Origin: Epiperipatus broadwayi | Lineage: Eukaryota; Onychophora; Udeonychophora; Euonychophora; Peripatidae | Direction: 5' to 3' | DNA length: 64,000 nucleotides | NCBI GenBank assembly: GCA_028023455.1 | Contig: JAQFVV010006734.1 | Location: forward strand, 312,001 to 376,000 | Shown here: piece after piece, positions 12,392 to 25,002 of the stretch | Position numbering within the stretch: the first letter of the stretch is position 1 | Layout of the letters: each line of letters begins with the position of its first letter | Notes under the pieces: generated by a model | What the model was told of the DNA's origin: nothing | Seen by the model: only the letters and a program-made list of their open reading frames with translations | Databases searched by the model: none | Program-made: the position numbers and the translations under genes

Positions 12392-15300
12392 TGTTTTTAC
12401 TGTTATATGATGTAGATAATACATAGTTTTACCCCAAAAAATTTATACATACAGTATATAAAAAAGTTGAAATATCATGGTATATATTGGGTATGATATA
12501 TAAACTTTGTCATCTACTTGATGATTATTAATTTTTTGTAAATAGTAAATAGAACTTAATTTTAGCATATAAATGTTTAAAGCAATAATGTTATTTGGTT
12601 TGAGAAATATTATTTATTTATAGACCAAAACAATACATTTATTAATTAAATTAAAGTATTAAGCTTTTCACTTGATGATTCAAAATATTAAACTCTCTGC
12701 CTGAATGTAAATTATTGTGATTAGGCAACAAAGTCGTATGACCCAGTAATAACAGTAATATTTACTGGTGATTAGTGTTTTATTATTTCATCATTATAAT
12801 ACAATTATTCTAACATCTTAATACTAAAGTTACATAATATACTTGGTTCAATGATAGATTATAAGTATATGATGATGATGGTAATGCAATGTTTTGTTAA
12901 ATTTGGAAACATTGATTTCCTTTTAGCTAATTATATTTGGAAGAATCTTATTATGCAAAGCCAAATCTATTGAATTTGTCATGTTAGGATCCTTATATTA
13001 CCAGGGAGTAGGTAATGATATTGCAACATCCATTTAATTGTATTATAATGGAATCAATGGACCACAGGATCACTTGAGTTTTGAATTGACTTACATATAT
13101 CTGAAATAATGTTTGTTGGCATTATCTTCATTGCTAAGGTAAAGTGTAATAGTCACAATTCCCCATCTTTAAAATCCTTTAGTTAAAATATGGGTTGATT
13201 AAGAATTAATAATTATAAATATCACTGCTAGTTTTATTCACATCACTTATCACATTATCTATTTGTATTATCTCATTTAAATTTGTTTAAAACACCCAGA
13301 TGGAAATACACTGAACCATTACTTTCAAGAGAAATTATTTTTTAACTTATTTAGGAATTGTCTGCTATAAACTTGAGTAATCAATTAACATTAAATGATA
13401 GATCTCAAGCTTATATTAATAGTTCCAGAGAAAAGTGAAGAGAATTGTTTTTGTAAACATAATGAGTAACTAAAAGAGTCATGATAGATTAAATTATCAC
13501 ATCAATCTTATTTTGCCTAACTTGTCAAAGTGACTTATCAAGAGGTAAAGTTTCTGCTAAATTTCTGGGAATAATATTTGCATTAACCAATCTACCTTTT
13601 TTGCATGTAAATTATACATGTAATCTGTTAAACAACACATGCAAGATCAAATATATTATTTGCTTTAAGTTTGAGCCTGAACTTAAAACTATAAATATTT
13701 ATTGTCTGACTTCCATTTTAGATCATAAGTTTTCCTTAAATTTCTTTTACATTTGAAAATTGCTGGTGCCAAATTTTATCAGCATATGAATATTTTTTCC
13801 AGTGATCATAAGGTTAGAATCTTTAAAGTCATAATATATTTTGTTCTCATTGAGTGATGAAATCGTTCATTCAATTTAAAAAGCATTTTTCTGGAAGCAA
13901 TGACATAAAAATGACAATGTTACTGGATAAATGCAGTCTTGTAAATAAATAATCCTTAGTTTTGGCTTCATTAGGACGGATTAAAGAAATATATAAAAAA
14001 TAAGAGATCTTCAATATTTTAGTATGATAAACATTTATGTTAATCTTCAAAATAATCCGTATAAAAGAATAAAGTATCTTTGCTATTATCACTTCCATCA
14101 AGAATGACTTTGTGACATTTATTTATTTTAGCGGAACTACGTCAACATTGATTTGAGGCTTTTAACATTGAATATTATTGACCAATAATTTCTAATGGAC
14201 TTTGATTTTTTATTTGCTGAAATATAATCACAGCTTCCTGTTTTTGGGATGGACTCAACATAATTGATTTTTAAAGATTTTTCTTAGGTTGGATCAATAA
14301 TTTTTAAAAAGGTTTATCTAATAATATTTTTTTAAAGCAAAGTTGGCATCATAGTGATGACCTTTGGAGTAATCAATTTTTTGCTTTAATTAAAACTTCA
14401 TATCAGAGATTTTTATATTGCAATTCAGAGAATAAATGGAAAACAACTGATCAAATTAAAGACAGTACAACCATATGGTGATACTATTTTAATGACTACT
14501 TTTATAGTCATTTAGATTTACTTATACTATTTTTATTTAATATTTAAAGAGTTCATAAACAAAACACCATACAAATTTCTCAGCCTACTTTGGATATAAT
14601 AGCACTGCCGTCTAATTATTCAAGCTTACAGAAGATATTTCTTAAGTAAGATGATTACTCCTCTAGAAAATACATTCCTATCATTAACTGCTTTCATTCA
14701 TTCACTCAATATCCATCACAGTTACATAAATTATAAATAATTTTTTTTACTACTGCTCCATTATATAATAATTAATTCAGTTTTAAATTATATAGTACCA
14801 AATTTTGTTCAAGGAAAATTAAACCAAATCTCTTCCCAATTTTTATTTAATTAGTGTAAAAATTCATCCATTATATTTAGTAAGACAGAAGGACCCCTCC
14901 CCCAGTCCATTACCCCCCACCAATTCTATTAAAATAATTTAATAATGAGATCAAATACTTAACTCCTTAGTTTATATAATATATGATAAACAAGACCAGC
15001 TCTCTACTCTAATGCCATCTATAGTAAGTTAGTGTAATCAATGATTATCACATTTTTAGACTTTTCTGGGTTTTACTTTGATCAATGAGGTTTGGGATTC
15101 AAAGTTAGATGCATATCTGCATTTCTTCTAGCTTTAACACCAAGTTTTAATGATTCAGAAAAATGCTAGAAGCTGAACTGGGAATGGAGTTTAAATGCTC
15201 TACCATATGGTAGTCACTGATTATTCATGTTTCTATAGATGCCAGTTATTTCTAATATTCAATGGAGAAATTTGTAAAAGAATAGCTAGGTACTTTAAGA

Positions 15301-15901
15301 AAGGGGATTTGAATGTACCAGTAAAGTTTGGTATAGTAGTAGTTGACTATTCATATAAAAATTCAGTATGAGAATTTTTTGTCCAAACAGAGGTTGCTGC
15401 TAGCTAGCTTTTCTGAATATTGTTCATAAGAGTTCTTTTAGATTTAACCTTTGAGAGAAGGATAAAATAATTTAGGCTATGACCGAAAATTATTTATAAC
15501 TTTTATCAGATGGTATCATGATTCAGTTTGCAATGTGCTCGCTTGTTGTTTAGAAGCTTATAGTTGGATCTCAATTGCTAATGTAATATTTGTCAAAGAA
15601 AAATTTTATTTAAGAATTATCCAATAATTGAGACCTTAAAGAGGTCACATAATAATGATATTGAATACTAACTTTTATAGAACATTGTTTGGTTTATTAG
15701 AATTTAAAAATGGTAGAGTTTATTTTCATGTCAATTTCTTTGATTGGTTTCTATACGATCCATACTAGAGTATAATTTTGACAATCATATATATCTTTGA
15801 GTTACAAATAGGAGTACACTATTTATCCTTAAGCTTTAATAGAATAAGATGATCAAAAACTAAGTTCAAGATTACTGATATATATATTTCCATGTGTCAT
15901 A

Positions 15902-15980
15902 GCATCGGTTGGAAAGTGAACCCACTAACCCGGGACAACTGCTTGTAAGGCAGCTGTGCTGAGCACTCGACCACCAATGC
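15902..15980 (-). other. tRNA-like sequence (pseudo-tRNA or SINE head)
   Basis: Read on the minus strand, GCATTGG at the start and CCGATGC at the end can pair as a 7-bp acceptor stem with one G-T wobble. In the middle, CTGC-CTTACAA-GCAG forms an anticodon arm whose loop would carry TAC. An A-box-like TGGTCGAGTGCTCAGCA lies in the D-arm position, and GTGGGTTCAC resembles a B box, but the T loop lacks the usual TTCRA. The variable region is long. The length of 79 nt fits a tRNA. No other gene is near. It may be a decayed tRNA gene or the head of a tRNA-derived SINE. Confidence 0.4.
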
Positions 15981-18900
15981 TTGACAAGATTATCGATATT
16001 TATGAAGCATCCTTATACTCATTGCATTATAATTCCTCTCTTATATTTAGATTATCTTTTATGATCATTTTGAAGAATGATTCTTTATATATATTGACAT
16101 TATTATGTATATTATTTATATTTTTTTGTTACAAACTTTATTATTTTTTAAGTTTTCTGTACATGTTTTTGCAAGCATCAAATTTTTCTGTACATATTGT
16201 TTTTTAAATGATCAAATGTGAAAATTTGAAAAACAAGATGTACGAAAAAATTAAAAACCTTGTAATAAATAATATATATTATGATATGAAAAGTAATATA
16301 AAAAAGAAGAAATGATTCTTGAAAATGTCTATAAAAAGATGATCGATATGTAGGAGAGAGAATATATCTGCAATGAGCATGTAAAAATAAACGGTTCATT
16401 TAGAGGGAACAAAATTTGTGGAGATATGAAAAGCCATTTTGGAAAGGAAAAGGAAGGAATAATTATTAATTAAGTGCTTATTAAGTGTCAATTTATTAAA
16501 TATTTATTTAACAGTACTACAATTCACGTTAATACTTTGCAACTGATTAAGTAAATATAAAGCAAGTGGAAACATATTACCAGAAAGAACTTCAAACATA
16601 TACTTGATATAAAACATTGTGATTAAGTGGCTTTCGCGATTGTAAAAAAATGTTTCTGTTATAAATTTACTTTATTGTATTATTAGACATCAATTTATTT
16701 GCTTGATTTATTTAAAACGATATAATATGTGGAAGTAATAGTTTTAAAAAATTGGGAAGAAAAAATTAAATGTTAACTTCTTAATTAAGATTGAGCAATT
16801 TGTTTAATAACTAAATTGATATATATATTAATAGTTAAATTTATTACTAACTCAATAAAAGTAAAATATAGGAAATGTTTCTTTAGTGCTGTTGATAAAA
16901 ATTAAAAGTATTAATAATAACCCGAAGTAGCATTAATAATAAAGGAGTCTGAAGCGTAAGAAAAATTACGCGGTGGGGATATTGGAATAATTGTTATAAA
17001 TGTCAAGCTAGGTTATTAATAGTGAAAAAAGTGAAATTAAATTGTGTTATCTATAGTAATAAAAAAGAGAAAATGGAAATATTAATAAAATTAAAGATAA
17101 TAATATGATTTAATAATCCTTAAATTAAGTGGTGACATAAAACAAAAAAATGATTAGACGACCATTGATTTACCAATTGTATTTCTAGAGCTAATATAAA
17201 AATAATGCTTCATAGCTTTGCAGGCCGTTCATTGAACTTTTAGCATGCAAATTTATACACTAATTTTGCAAATACACGTAGATATCTAAACTGACGTGGA
17301 GAATTTCAACTGGCATTCAACTTCATTTTTGTCTTCATTTCCTAAGCTACATATTTAAAATCTTTCTTATGAGTCATAAGTTAAACAATAAGTTTTATTA
17401 TGGTTAATGGATTAGAATATGTGCGTTTTATAAAGATGAAAAGAATGTTGATTTTTTTTTTTTTTGCAATTTATGTATATATAAATAAGGCTTTGTGTAA
17501 AATGTAGACCAAAAGTTAAGTCCGTTGAAAAGGACATTTGGCAAGATATACACCAATCTCTCCTGCTCCCATTTTCTGAAATATAAATCTAGCAAATTTT
17601 TGAACTTTGTCCAATGATGACCGTTAAATTTTTGAGCAGGGGTACTTTATTATAGTATCGCCGCCAAAACGTAAGCAAGAAGCAAATAGAACATTTCTAA
17701 TTTCACAACTACAAAACCATTTAATTGTTCCATACCAATCAATGTTAAAAGATTTGGACTGTCTGTGCATGTATAGTATATATGCAAATGTAAAAAAATA
17801 AATAAATTTAATCATGGAAATACGTGCAGACAGTATATGAATAAATATTTCACTATTATGGTACTCTAGAAAATCTACATCTGCCAGCCATACATTTAAA
17901 TATACATAACATCAAATGGAATCTTATGAAAAAAAAACAAACTGCTAGGGATTATTCGTTTGTAAATATGTAATAATTGCCACTAAGATGATGTTATGCA
18001 TTGTCATAAATGCTGAGTAGTCGTGCATAACACAAGTATATATAAATTTTAATGCACCCAAATTGATGCATGAACCACTTTCTTTATTTAAGATGCAATG
18101 CAGTAGGTTATAATCATCTACTGTGCCTGGGTAGAAATTGACAAACGCAAGCAGAAATTTATTTATAGACTAGAGATTCGTAATAAAATTTCTAATTATC
18201 TATTTTTCTTTTTCTAAATTTATTTAGGTAGGTTCAAATTGTATTTAAACTTGTCATGATAATATACTTGTGATATAGTAAGATCTAATGTATTTATATA
18301 TAAACTGCTTTTTGACAAATAATAATATCTGGAGTAAATTTACCTTTACTTTTTATTTCAATTTATTCATATAGTGTCAATTGGATAAATGTAATTTTTT
18401 TTTATGTATTCAAATCTAGAATTCATCATTATAAATATTTAAAATAATATTTTTTTTAATATTTTATATTTTTCTGTAATAAATATTTGTGTTAATTTCT
18501 AAATGTTAATTACAAGAAAAAACAATATTTTATTATCATCCTAAATGAAAACAATAGCAATGTATTCCCTCTGAAAAGAAGCCACATTAGATAAACATAT
18601 CATGTTCAAATAACTATTAACATTGCCACAGGAACAGCTACAACCACTCTAGTTTCATGTATTGATATGAACAAACGATTGCAGCATCTTTGAATAAAAT
18701 CTCTAGCATATCTTAAAATAATTATTTTAGAAATGATTCAATTAGTTGCATTTACATAAAAATTATGCAAAATATTGAATGATTATTATATTACTGACAA
18801 ATGTAATAATTAATTTTTGTATTATTTTCTGACCAACCACTACTGTCTTGGTCGATTCATATCATTAAAATTAACATAATTTCTTTATAATTGAATAAAA

Positions 18901-19803
18901 ACTTTAAATTAAAATCATTATACAGCTTTATATGTTATTAATAAAAGCTTTGATTCATTGATATAGTAATAACCAAACAATAATTGTATGGTCCTTTATT
19001 GGATAGATCATGTGACATTCAAGAAATCCAGCTGTTGGATTGAACACAATATTTCCAGTTAAAATTACTCTTTTTTTAAATACTTCATGTGACACAAATA
19101 TATTTCATTTAAAAGATGTAGTAAAGTTACTAAAATAATAATATGACATTAAGAACCTTCTTTAAATCAGATCTTAAATGATATATTATATTAGTTTTTA
19201 AATTGGGTTTAATATTAATATTATGAAATAATGACAAGTGACTCTGCTTATTTATATGAAAGCACAATTGTTTAGTTTGGATAATATTAGGGAAGTGATA
19301 TTATTTATATGATAGCAGTACTATTAGCTAACCATTGGGCTTTAACTAGAGTTAAATAAATAGCACCTGCCTATCTGCTGCATATACAGAAATTCCTTCT
19401 ATGTAAGATTTAAACAGTTAAAGACAGTTAAGCAATCAAACAAGGTACTTGATGCATATAATATATTACCAGATTTGAGTGACTTTTTGTTGCCATAATA
19501 TTCTACAATTGTTTAATCATTTATGTCATCCTAATAAGAGAGAAGCTATGGAATAGTATGAAGGTTTTATTTATATTGTATTATAAATTGTTTACCATTG
19601 TTTGGAATATATTTAAGTTTTGTTATTATATATTATACCTTATATTACTAGAAGATGTGAAATCACATAAAACGACTTTTTTTTAGACAAAATCAGATAT
19701 TTTTATGCAGATCAGAAACCTTATTAGCATCTTTGAAACTATTACACACTTCAGTAAATTCATCTACTTCATAGTTCTTGTTACATATATATTTCTTCTA
19801 ACC
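15981..19803. other. AT-rich spacer
   Basis: No supportable gene. The frame at 17624-17815 (minus) and those at 15956-16399 are short and unrecognised. No transposon ends noticed. Confidence 0.5.
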
Positions 19804-20936
19804 TGTTGTATATTCAACTACAATGTTGAATGCCAAAAATTAATAAAACTTATTGACTAAAGTTATTTATTTACAATTATATACATAACATATTATATAC
19901 ATATTGTTGACCAAATCAGCTTCAGTCCTGGTTCCAGATTTGCAGCTTATATCCCACTACGATGTTTGGTCTATGGTAATTTATAGCAGATACTGACCCA
20001 ACAGATTAACAAATGTCTGTACACTTATATCATGGCCCTCCAATGCAACATTTGCAAGCATAATCAGTTTAGTTTTTGCTTTTAAGTTCTACTTCAATAA
20101 ATGCTAAAAGTATTAAGCTAATATCACCACACTGCTAGGTGTAAACCTTAGTGAATAATTAAAAGCTTTATACTCACAGTCCTTTGCTGCACACTCCTAA
20201 TGTATCCTTATCAGGTTTTCACAATAAAAATAAGACCAGTGCAGTCTGTTTAAGTTCCCTATCCAGCTGTTTGCATCTACACAGGCTGACTCTGTGAAGC
20301 CATCCCTCATGGCAAAAAAATTGGTACATTTTCCCTGCAGCTTTTTTCTAGATCCTTTTCTCATGACATCCCATGAAACAACAATAGCACCATTACATGA
20401 AGAGTAAGAAAAAGCTGAAAAGACCCTTGTTCTTTTCAGCACACACTATTTATACTTTTTTCACAGCTTAATATCCATTATTATTATTAATTATTACAAT
20501 AGGGTAATAGCAATATCCATTAGGTTAATGCGTCCTTTCACTGATTACCATCAGGTGTTTCATTGCAACGTGCACATTACTTTGCAATTAGTCTTTCAAA
20601 TATTTATTTTTTTGTTTGATTAGTTTTAGTATATTAATGTTCTAATCTAAACAATAACAGTTATTTCTATATTTAAATCCATTAAACCTTTTCAGCATTA
20701 ATAATTCCCATTTCATTTTATCTTTTAGCAATCTTTTGTCATTAATTTTAAACTTACAATATCTATCTATATTTAAGTTTCCTTTATCTTTCAGCAATCT
20801 TTTTTCATTGCCTTAAAACTTACAATATGTTTCTATATTTAAGTTTATTATTTCTTCTGGAGTTAAAAAATCTAGCTTTATAGCTAATACAACATATTCT
20901 TACTAAAGCAATATATATTTTTAACAAAATATGACA
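19804..20936 (-). repeat. 3' LTR of the gypsy element (about 1.13 kb)
   Basis: On the minus strand it starts TGTCATATTTTG right after the polypurine tract and ends GTTGAATATACAACA, giving TGT...ACA ends. Its last 462 bp (20265-19804) match the 5' LTR at 26655-26133. A TATAAATA box lies at 20447-20454 (minus), a sensible U3 promoter position. The start is inferred from the polypurine tract, because the matching part of the 5' LTR is missing. Confidence 0.75.
20447..20454 (-). promoter_or_regulatory. TATA box in the LTR
   Basis: TATAAATA on the minus strand, within the 3' LTR, about 490 bp into it. The matching region of the 5' LTR is absent, so the internal genes of this copy have lost this promoter. 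Confidence 0.6.
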
Positions 20937-20951
20937 TCTCCCCCTTCCCAG
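20937..20951 (-). other. polypurine tract
   Basis: Reads GGGAAGGGGGAGA on the minus strand, directly before the TGTCA start of the 3' LTR and after the pol stop. This is the plus-strand priming site expected of a gypsy element, and it fixes the LTR boundary. Confidence 0.8.
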
Positions 20952-20959
20952 AATAAACC

Positions 20960-21051
20960 CCATTTACTTTATTAAATGTAATCTTGAAATATATTTGGTT
21001 TATGCTTTTCCTGAATAGATCTGGGTAATTTCTTTTCTACTGGTACATTTT
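20960..21051 (-). pseudogene. C-terminal tail of gypsy pol, cut off by an insertion
   Basis: Just before the polypurine tract one minus-strand frame reads EKKLPRSIQEKHKPN and stops at FQDYI. A basic proline-containing tail that ends next to the polypurine tract is typical of gypsy pol polyproteins. It is separated from the integrase body by the insertion at 21052-22387 and by frame changes. The part nearest the insertion is frameshifted. Confidence 0.7.
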
Positions 21052-21322
21052 ACACTTCTTTCTGTTCTATAAACATTTGCAAGTTTTGGTGCTAGTCTTA
21101 TAGATAAAGATGCCATTGGATGGTGGTGTTTTCATGCTAAAACTATAAAATATGACCATTCCTGGCCGTTGATTATAATAATTTTGCTGTGCTTTTTTGT
21201 AATGTGAAAATAAAAACAAAACAAAATTGTCTTTTATGAATATTACTTTTTATTAATGTATACAATTTAAATGATAATAATAAATGCAAAATAAAATCAA
21301 CAAATTACAATTTGATTCGTGT

Positions 21323-21467
21323 TTTTTCTATCATATATTTTTTTAATTGTGTTATGGCTTTTTTTTATCAATTTTCTATCGGATATTTTTTTACTTGTGT
21401 TACGGCTTTTTTTTTTATCAATTTTCTATCGGATATTTTTTTACTTGTGTTACGACCTTTTTTTTTG
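21323..21467. repeat. three-copy tandem repeat of about 49 bp
   Basis: Units at 21323, 21372 and 21422 each begin TTTTCTATC, run through ATATTTTTTTA and TTGTGTTA, and end in a long T run. Copies 2 and 3 are nearly the same and copy 1 is more diverged. Confidence 0.85.
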
Positions 21468-21635
21468 TTGTTGTTTAACTAAAAAATAATAATTGTAATA
21501 AAAAGTAAAATTTCTTAGTCTATTTTTTATTTTTTTAGTCTTCGTTTTACTTTTTTTTTTTTTTTTACAGACAAAGAGATATTACGGCTATTTTTTACTT
21601 CAAATAAAATGACAATAAAAAGTAAAAGTTGTTAC

Positions 21636-21706
21636 GATTAGGATTAGGGTTAGTTTTACAGTTAGTTTTAGGGTTAGGGTTAGTTTTAGGGTTAGTGTTC
21701 TGTTGT
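21636..21706 (+). repeat. TTAGGG-like interstitial repeat
   Basis: The plus strand reads GATTAGGATTAGGGTTAG, then GTTAGTTTTA spacers, then TTAGGGTTAGGGTTAG and TTTTAGGGTTAG. Only two hexamers are in perfect tandem. Metazoan telomeres use TTAGGG, but the position inside an insertion inside a retrotransposon rules out a real chromosome end. Confidence 0.75.
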
Positions 21707-22396
21707 TTGTAATGCTAAAATAAAAAAATTCAAAATCATAACCGTACTCGGACAAAAGAAAGAAACTCAAACTTTTTTTAAACAACAACAAACACATATA
21801 AATCTCTTCTTTACTTATTAAACATGTTTATAATATTTACTTTTTATGAAATTTACAAATAATTGTGCATATTTGTACTTTTCTTACTGGATATTTTTTT
21901 GGTACCACTCTTTTTTACTTCAAAAATATACACATGATAGAATCTTCTTTGTCTCATGGAATGTTACGAACAGTACATTACTTGATGCGTTACCTAATTG
22001 CAACTCACTAAAAACATAGATCTTCAACATTTTCCCAATTAAAACTTCAATACAATATGTTGTAAAAAGTCTTAGAATTATTACTTTAAAAAATCTGAAC
22101 ATTTCAATACTTTAAAATAAAAAAAATCAAATGAAAACAACATTTCCATCCAATTCAAATACAAACTCTCTCATCAAGCCATAACTATTTTATAAACTGT
22201 GCGAATTCGGAAAATGTATTTGCTGCTATGCGACATACATGCTGTACTGTGATGCGACATAGTGGCCTACATTCTGTAGCACAATAAAAAAGTATTATAG
22301 AAAACGCGCATTCGAACATGTCGGCCATGGAAACAGCATTTTTATGTGTTTTAGCGCGAAAACGGCACCATAGAGCGGCGTCTTTAGCTATAAAAT

Positions 22397-23300
22397 GAGT
22401 ACCTAAGTTTTCATTTTCTTCCAATTCTTCTTCTCTCATGGCATTATCATTTTGGTTTTCATGAATCTCTGGCTTAGGTTATACCTTTTCTTTTCGGTTT
22501 CTGCATTCATCATTCCAATATTGAATGTGTCTGTTGTTTTCCATCCTCTAACATGTTTTTCATGGCATCTATATATGACATTATTTTCACCCCTAATCGC
22601 TACTAAATGGTTTGACAGAATCTTTTCTACTGTTCCTTTAAACCAAGTTTTACTTAACACATCACAAAACCATACTATGCTCCAATTTTGACCTTTGTAT
22701 TATAATAATTGCCTTGGCTCATTCTATTTTTCTTTGCATGAATTAATGATAATTTTATTCTTAATCTTCTTCCAAGTAGGAGTTCTGGTTACCATGCAAG
22801 GTGTTTAATGTTGCCAAAGCATTATTTCCTGCAGAGTATTTTATGAATATACGTAATTACATTTTTAAAGCTTTTTTTAATTTGTTGCACTGATTTTTCA
22901 ACCCTGCCATTTGATTCAGGATGATACTGAGGAGTACTAATATGTTGAATTCCATTCTCTTTAAAATATTTTTGCATGATATGACTTGTGAAACCAGTCA
23001 CATTATCTGACATTATGTTTTCTGGTAATCTCTGTATTGAGAAAACTTTGTCAAAACACTTTATTGTTTTCTCTGTGGTTGTATTTTTTACTTCATGGCA
23101 TTCTGTTCATTTTGAAAGTGCATTTGTAATAATTATTATTTTTCTTCTGATTGGTCCTGTGTGGTCAATGTGCAATCTCTTCCATGGTGTGGTTGTCTTA
23201 GGCCATGCTATATAATTTTTTCCAGAAGTGCCATCTCTGTCTGGCAAGTATCACACATCTTTATGTATTTTTCAATGTCTGCATTTATTTTTGGCTACCA
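22397..23300 (-). pseudogene. gypsy integrase, frameshifted
   Basis: All three catalytic acidic residues can be seen on the minus strand: D in LHIDHTGPI (near 23165), D in IMSDNVTGFTS (near 23010) and E in YHPESNGRVEKSV (near 22910). The segment at 22822-23013 is open; the flanking pieces lie in other frames. A downstream piece at 22436-22660 (WFKGTVEKILSNH and RCHEKHVRGW) fits the C-terminal domain. The enzyme would insert the cDNA into the host genome, but breaks in the frame make this copy non-functional. Confidence 0.85.
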
Positions 23301-23468
23301 ACCATAACTACGCTCCAATGATTTTGCTCTTACTATTCCTGGGTGACCTTTATGCAACAGTTATAATATATTATTCTAACCATCAGGTGATATTACTGTT
23401 TTATCCTCCATTGTTATGCATCCCTTACAAACTGACAACTTTTCTCTGTTTACCCAAAATCCTTGATC

Positions 23469-24060
23469 TCAATAACTTGGATTTGTTTTAGGCCATCCTT
23501 CTCTTATCCATTTGAGTAATATCTGATATCCCTGATTATCTTTTGTCCATTTTCCTACTGTTTCATTCTTTAACATGCTTGATGTCATGCTATCTATATA
23601 ATTTACCTCCATTTCTGAATTTATAGGTTCTAGTCTAGTGTGCATGATATCTTTCCCATTTTTGCAATATAATTGATAATCATATGCAGCCAAAATATTC
23701 TGCCAGTTGAACATCCTGGGACTCATGAGTTTGGGCACTAATTTGTCATAGGAAAAAATATCTAATAATGGCTTATAGTCAGTAAATATTTTAAAATTTC
23801 TCCCCCATATATATTGGTAAAAAATTTTCAGTGCAAATACAATGGCTATGCTTCTTTATCAATTTGGCTATAATTTTTCTTTGCGTTTGAGAGAGTTCAC
23901 AAAGCATACATTTCTGGCCATTCTCCCTTTACACCAGGGTGCACAGATACTGCCCATATTCCATATTCAGATGCATCAGTAATTATTTGCAGTTTTTTCT
24001 CACTATCATATTGGACCAATAACCTATCTGACATTAATAGTGCCTTTGTTTTCTCAAAAG
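23469..24060 (-). pseudogene. gypsy RNase H region, decayed
   Basis: Recognisable by FKIFTDYKPLLDIFS near 23790, followed by PRMFNWQNILAAYDYQLYCK and GKDIMHTRLEPINS at 23469-23738, which match the end of gypsy RNase H where a LRRW..L...YD..I..KGK pattern is usual. Upstream pieces between about 23800 and 24060 are in several frames. Confidence 0.75.
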
Positions 24061-24279
24061 CTAATTTTTGTATCTGTGTTCACTGTCATTTTTGATCTTT
24101 TCTAAACAAATTGTATAATAATTTAGCTATCATTGCTTTGTTGTTTAGAAATTGTTCATAAAATTTTACTAGTCTCAAAAATTCTAGCAATTGTTTTACA
24201 TTCTGGGGTTTATTTGTGTTTTTTACTGCTATGATTTTATCCAGGCACAGCCTTTTTCCTTTGTCTGGGATGATATGGC

Positions 24280-24827
24280 CTAAAAAAAATTAATTCTTGA
24301 GTTTTCCACACACATTTTTTTCTTGTTCAACTTAACCCCTGCCCTACTTAGTCTTTCACAAACTCTTAATACCATATTTCTTAAATCTTTTATTGTCACT
24401 GCCATAATTGGAATATTGTCAAAATACGGTATGACTCCTGTTAATCCATTTAGAATGTGGTCAATTTTCCCTTAGAAAATGTTGAGAGCCATAGAGATTC
24501 CAAATGGAAGTCTATTACAGCTGAATAACCTAAAAGGCATTGTTAAAATTAAGATTTGAGCTGTTTTTTCAGTACCTCGAACTGATGAAATGTGGAATTC
24601 CTATCTAATTTTACAAAAAACTTTGCATCTGTTAACCTAGCTAACACTTCTCTTAAATTAGATACTGGATATGCTCCTTCATAGTAACTATAATCCTCAT
24701 ACATTCTAATTTTCCTGTTTGACTTAGTGGTTATTACTAATGGCATTGCCCAATCTGCCAACATCGTTAATAAGCTCTTGCTGATGAGTGATTTGATTTT
24801 TTTCTTTACTTTTTCTTTTTGTGCCAA
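24280..24827 (-). pseudogene. gypsy reverse transcriptase, motif C changed
   Basis: The open piece at 24549-24827 reads KKKIKSLISKSLL, DWAMPLVITTKSNRKIRM and, as motif A, FVKLDRNSTFHQF with its aspartate kept. Motif C, in another frame near 24400-24430, reads VIPYFDNIPI where gypsy RTs have YxDD: the second aspartate is now asparagine. Downstream, RVCERLSRAGVKLNKKK matches the conserved thumb lead-in. Not able to polymerise as it stands. Confidence 0.85.
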
Positions 24828-25002
24828 TGGTATTTTCCTGACTTTACAGATAATAGGATTTTATTTTTCCATCAACTCAATATGGACAGGGCTTGCTGCT
24901 ATTAACATAATTTATTCACAAATAATTCTGGAGTTTTTGCTTTATCTCTAGTCTACTTGACACGTTATTTACTGCTTTTACATTAATGGTTATTCCTAAC
25001 TT

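Larger units (their letters stand above)
8776..15901. other. 7 kb of AT-rich spacer without a recognisable gene
   Basis: I see no ORF with protein-like composition, no splice-linked coding pattern and no transposon motif. The frames at 9438-9843, 11290-11475 and 13871-14101 are short, overlap A/T runs and match nothing I know. The stretch may be intron or intergenic DNA. It holds a small inverted repeat (8985-9120) and a TA microsatellite (12370-12391). Confidence 0.55.
21052..22387. mobile_element. 1.3-kb insertion in gypsy pol with a 9-bp target duplication
   Basis: CTATAAAAT stands on both sides (21043-21051 and 22388-22396), while gypsy pol continues outside. The insert starts ATGACCATTCCTGGCCGTTG and ends AGAGCGGCGTCTTTAG. 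Its right 200 bp is unusually GC- and CpG-rich for this window (GCGCG, GCGGCG, TCGGCC). Inside are a 3-copy 49-bp repeat and a TTAGGG-like stretch. Clear terminal inverted repeats are not visible: only a weak TGGCCGTT / TGGTGCCGTT likeness. It codes for no recognised protein, although the gypsy frame runs into it. Likely a non-autonomous DNA element of unknown family. The 9-bp duplication would suit a Mutator-like element, but that is inference. Confidence 0.6.

Noticed and set aside
20197-20442. 81-codon minus-strand frame as an extra gypsy protein
   Set aside because: It lies within the LTR, downstream of the TATA box, and has no counterpart in the matching part of the other LTR. Probably chance.
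21636-21706. TTAGGG units as a chromosome end
   Set aside because: Only two perfect tandem hexamers, and they lie inside an insertion in a retrotransposon with sequence on both sides.
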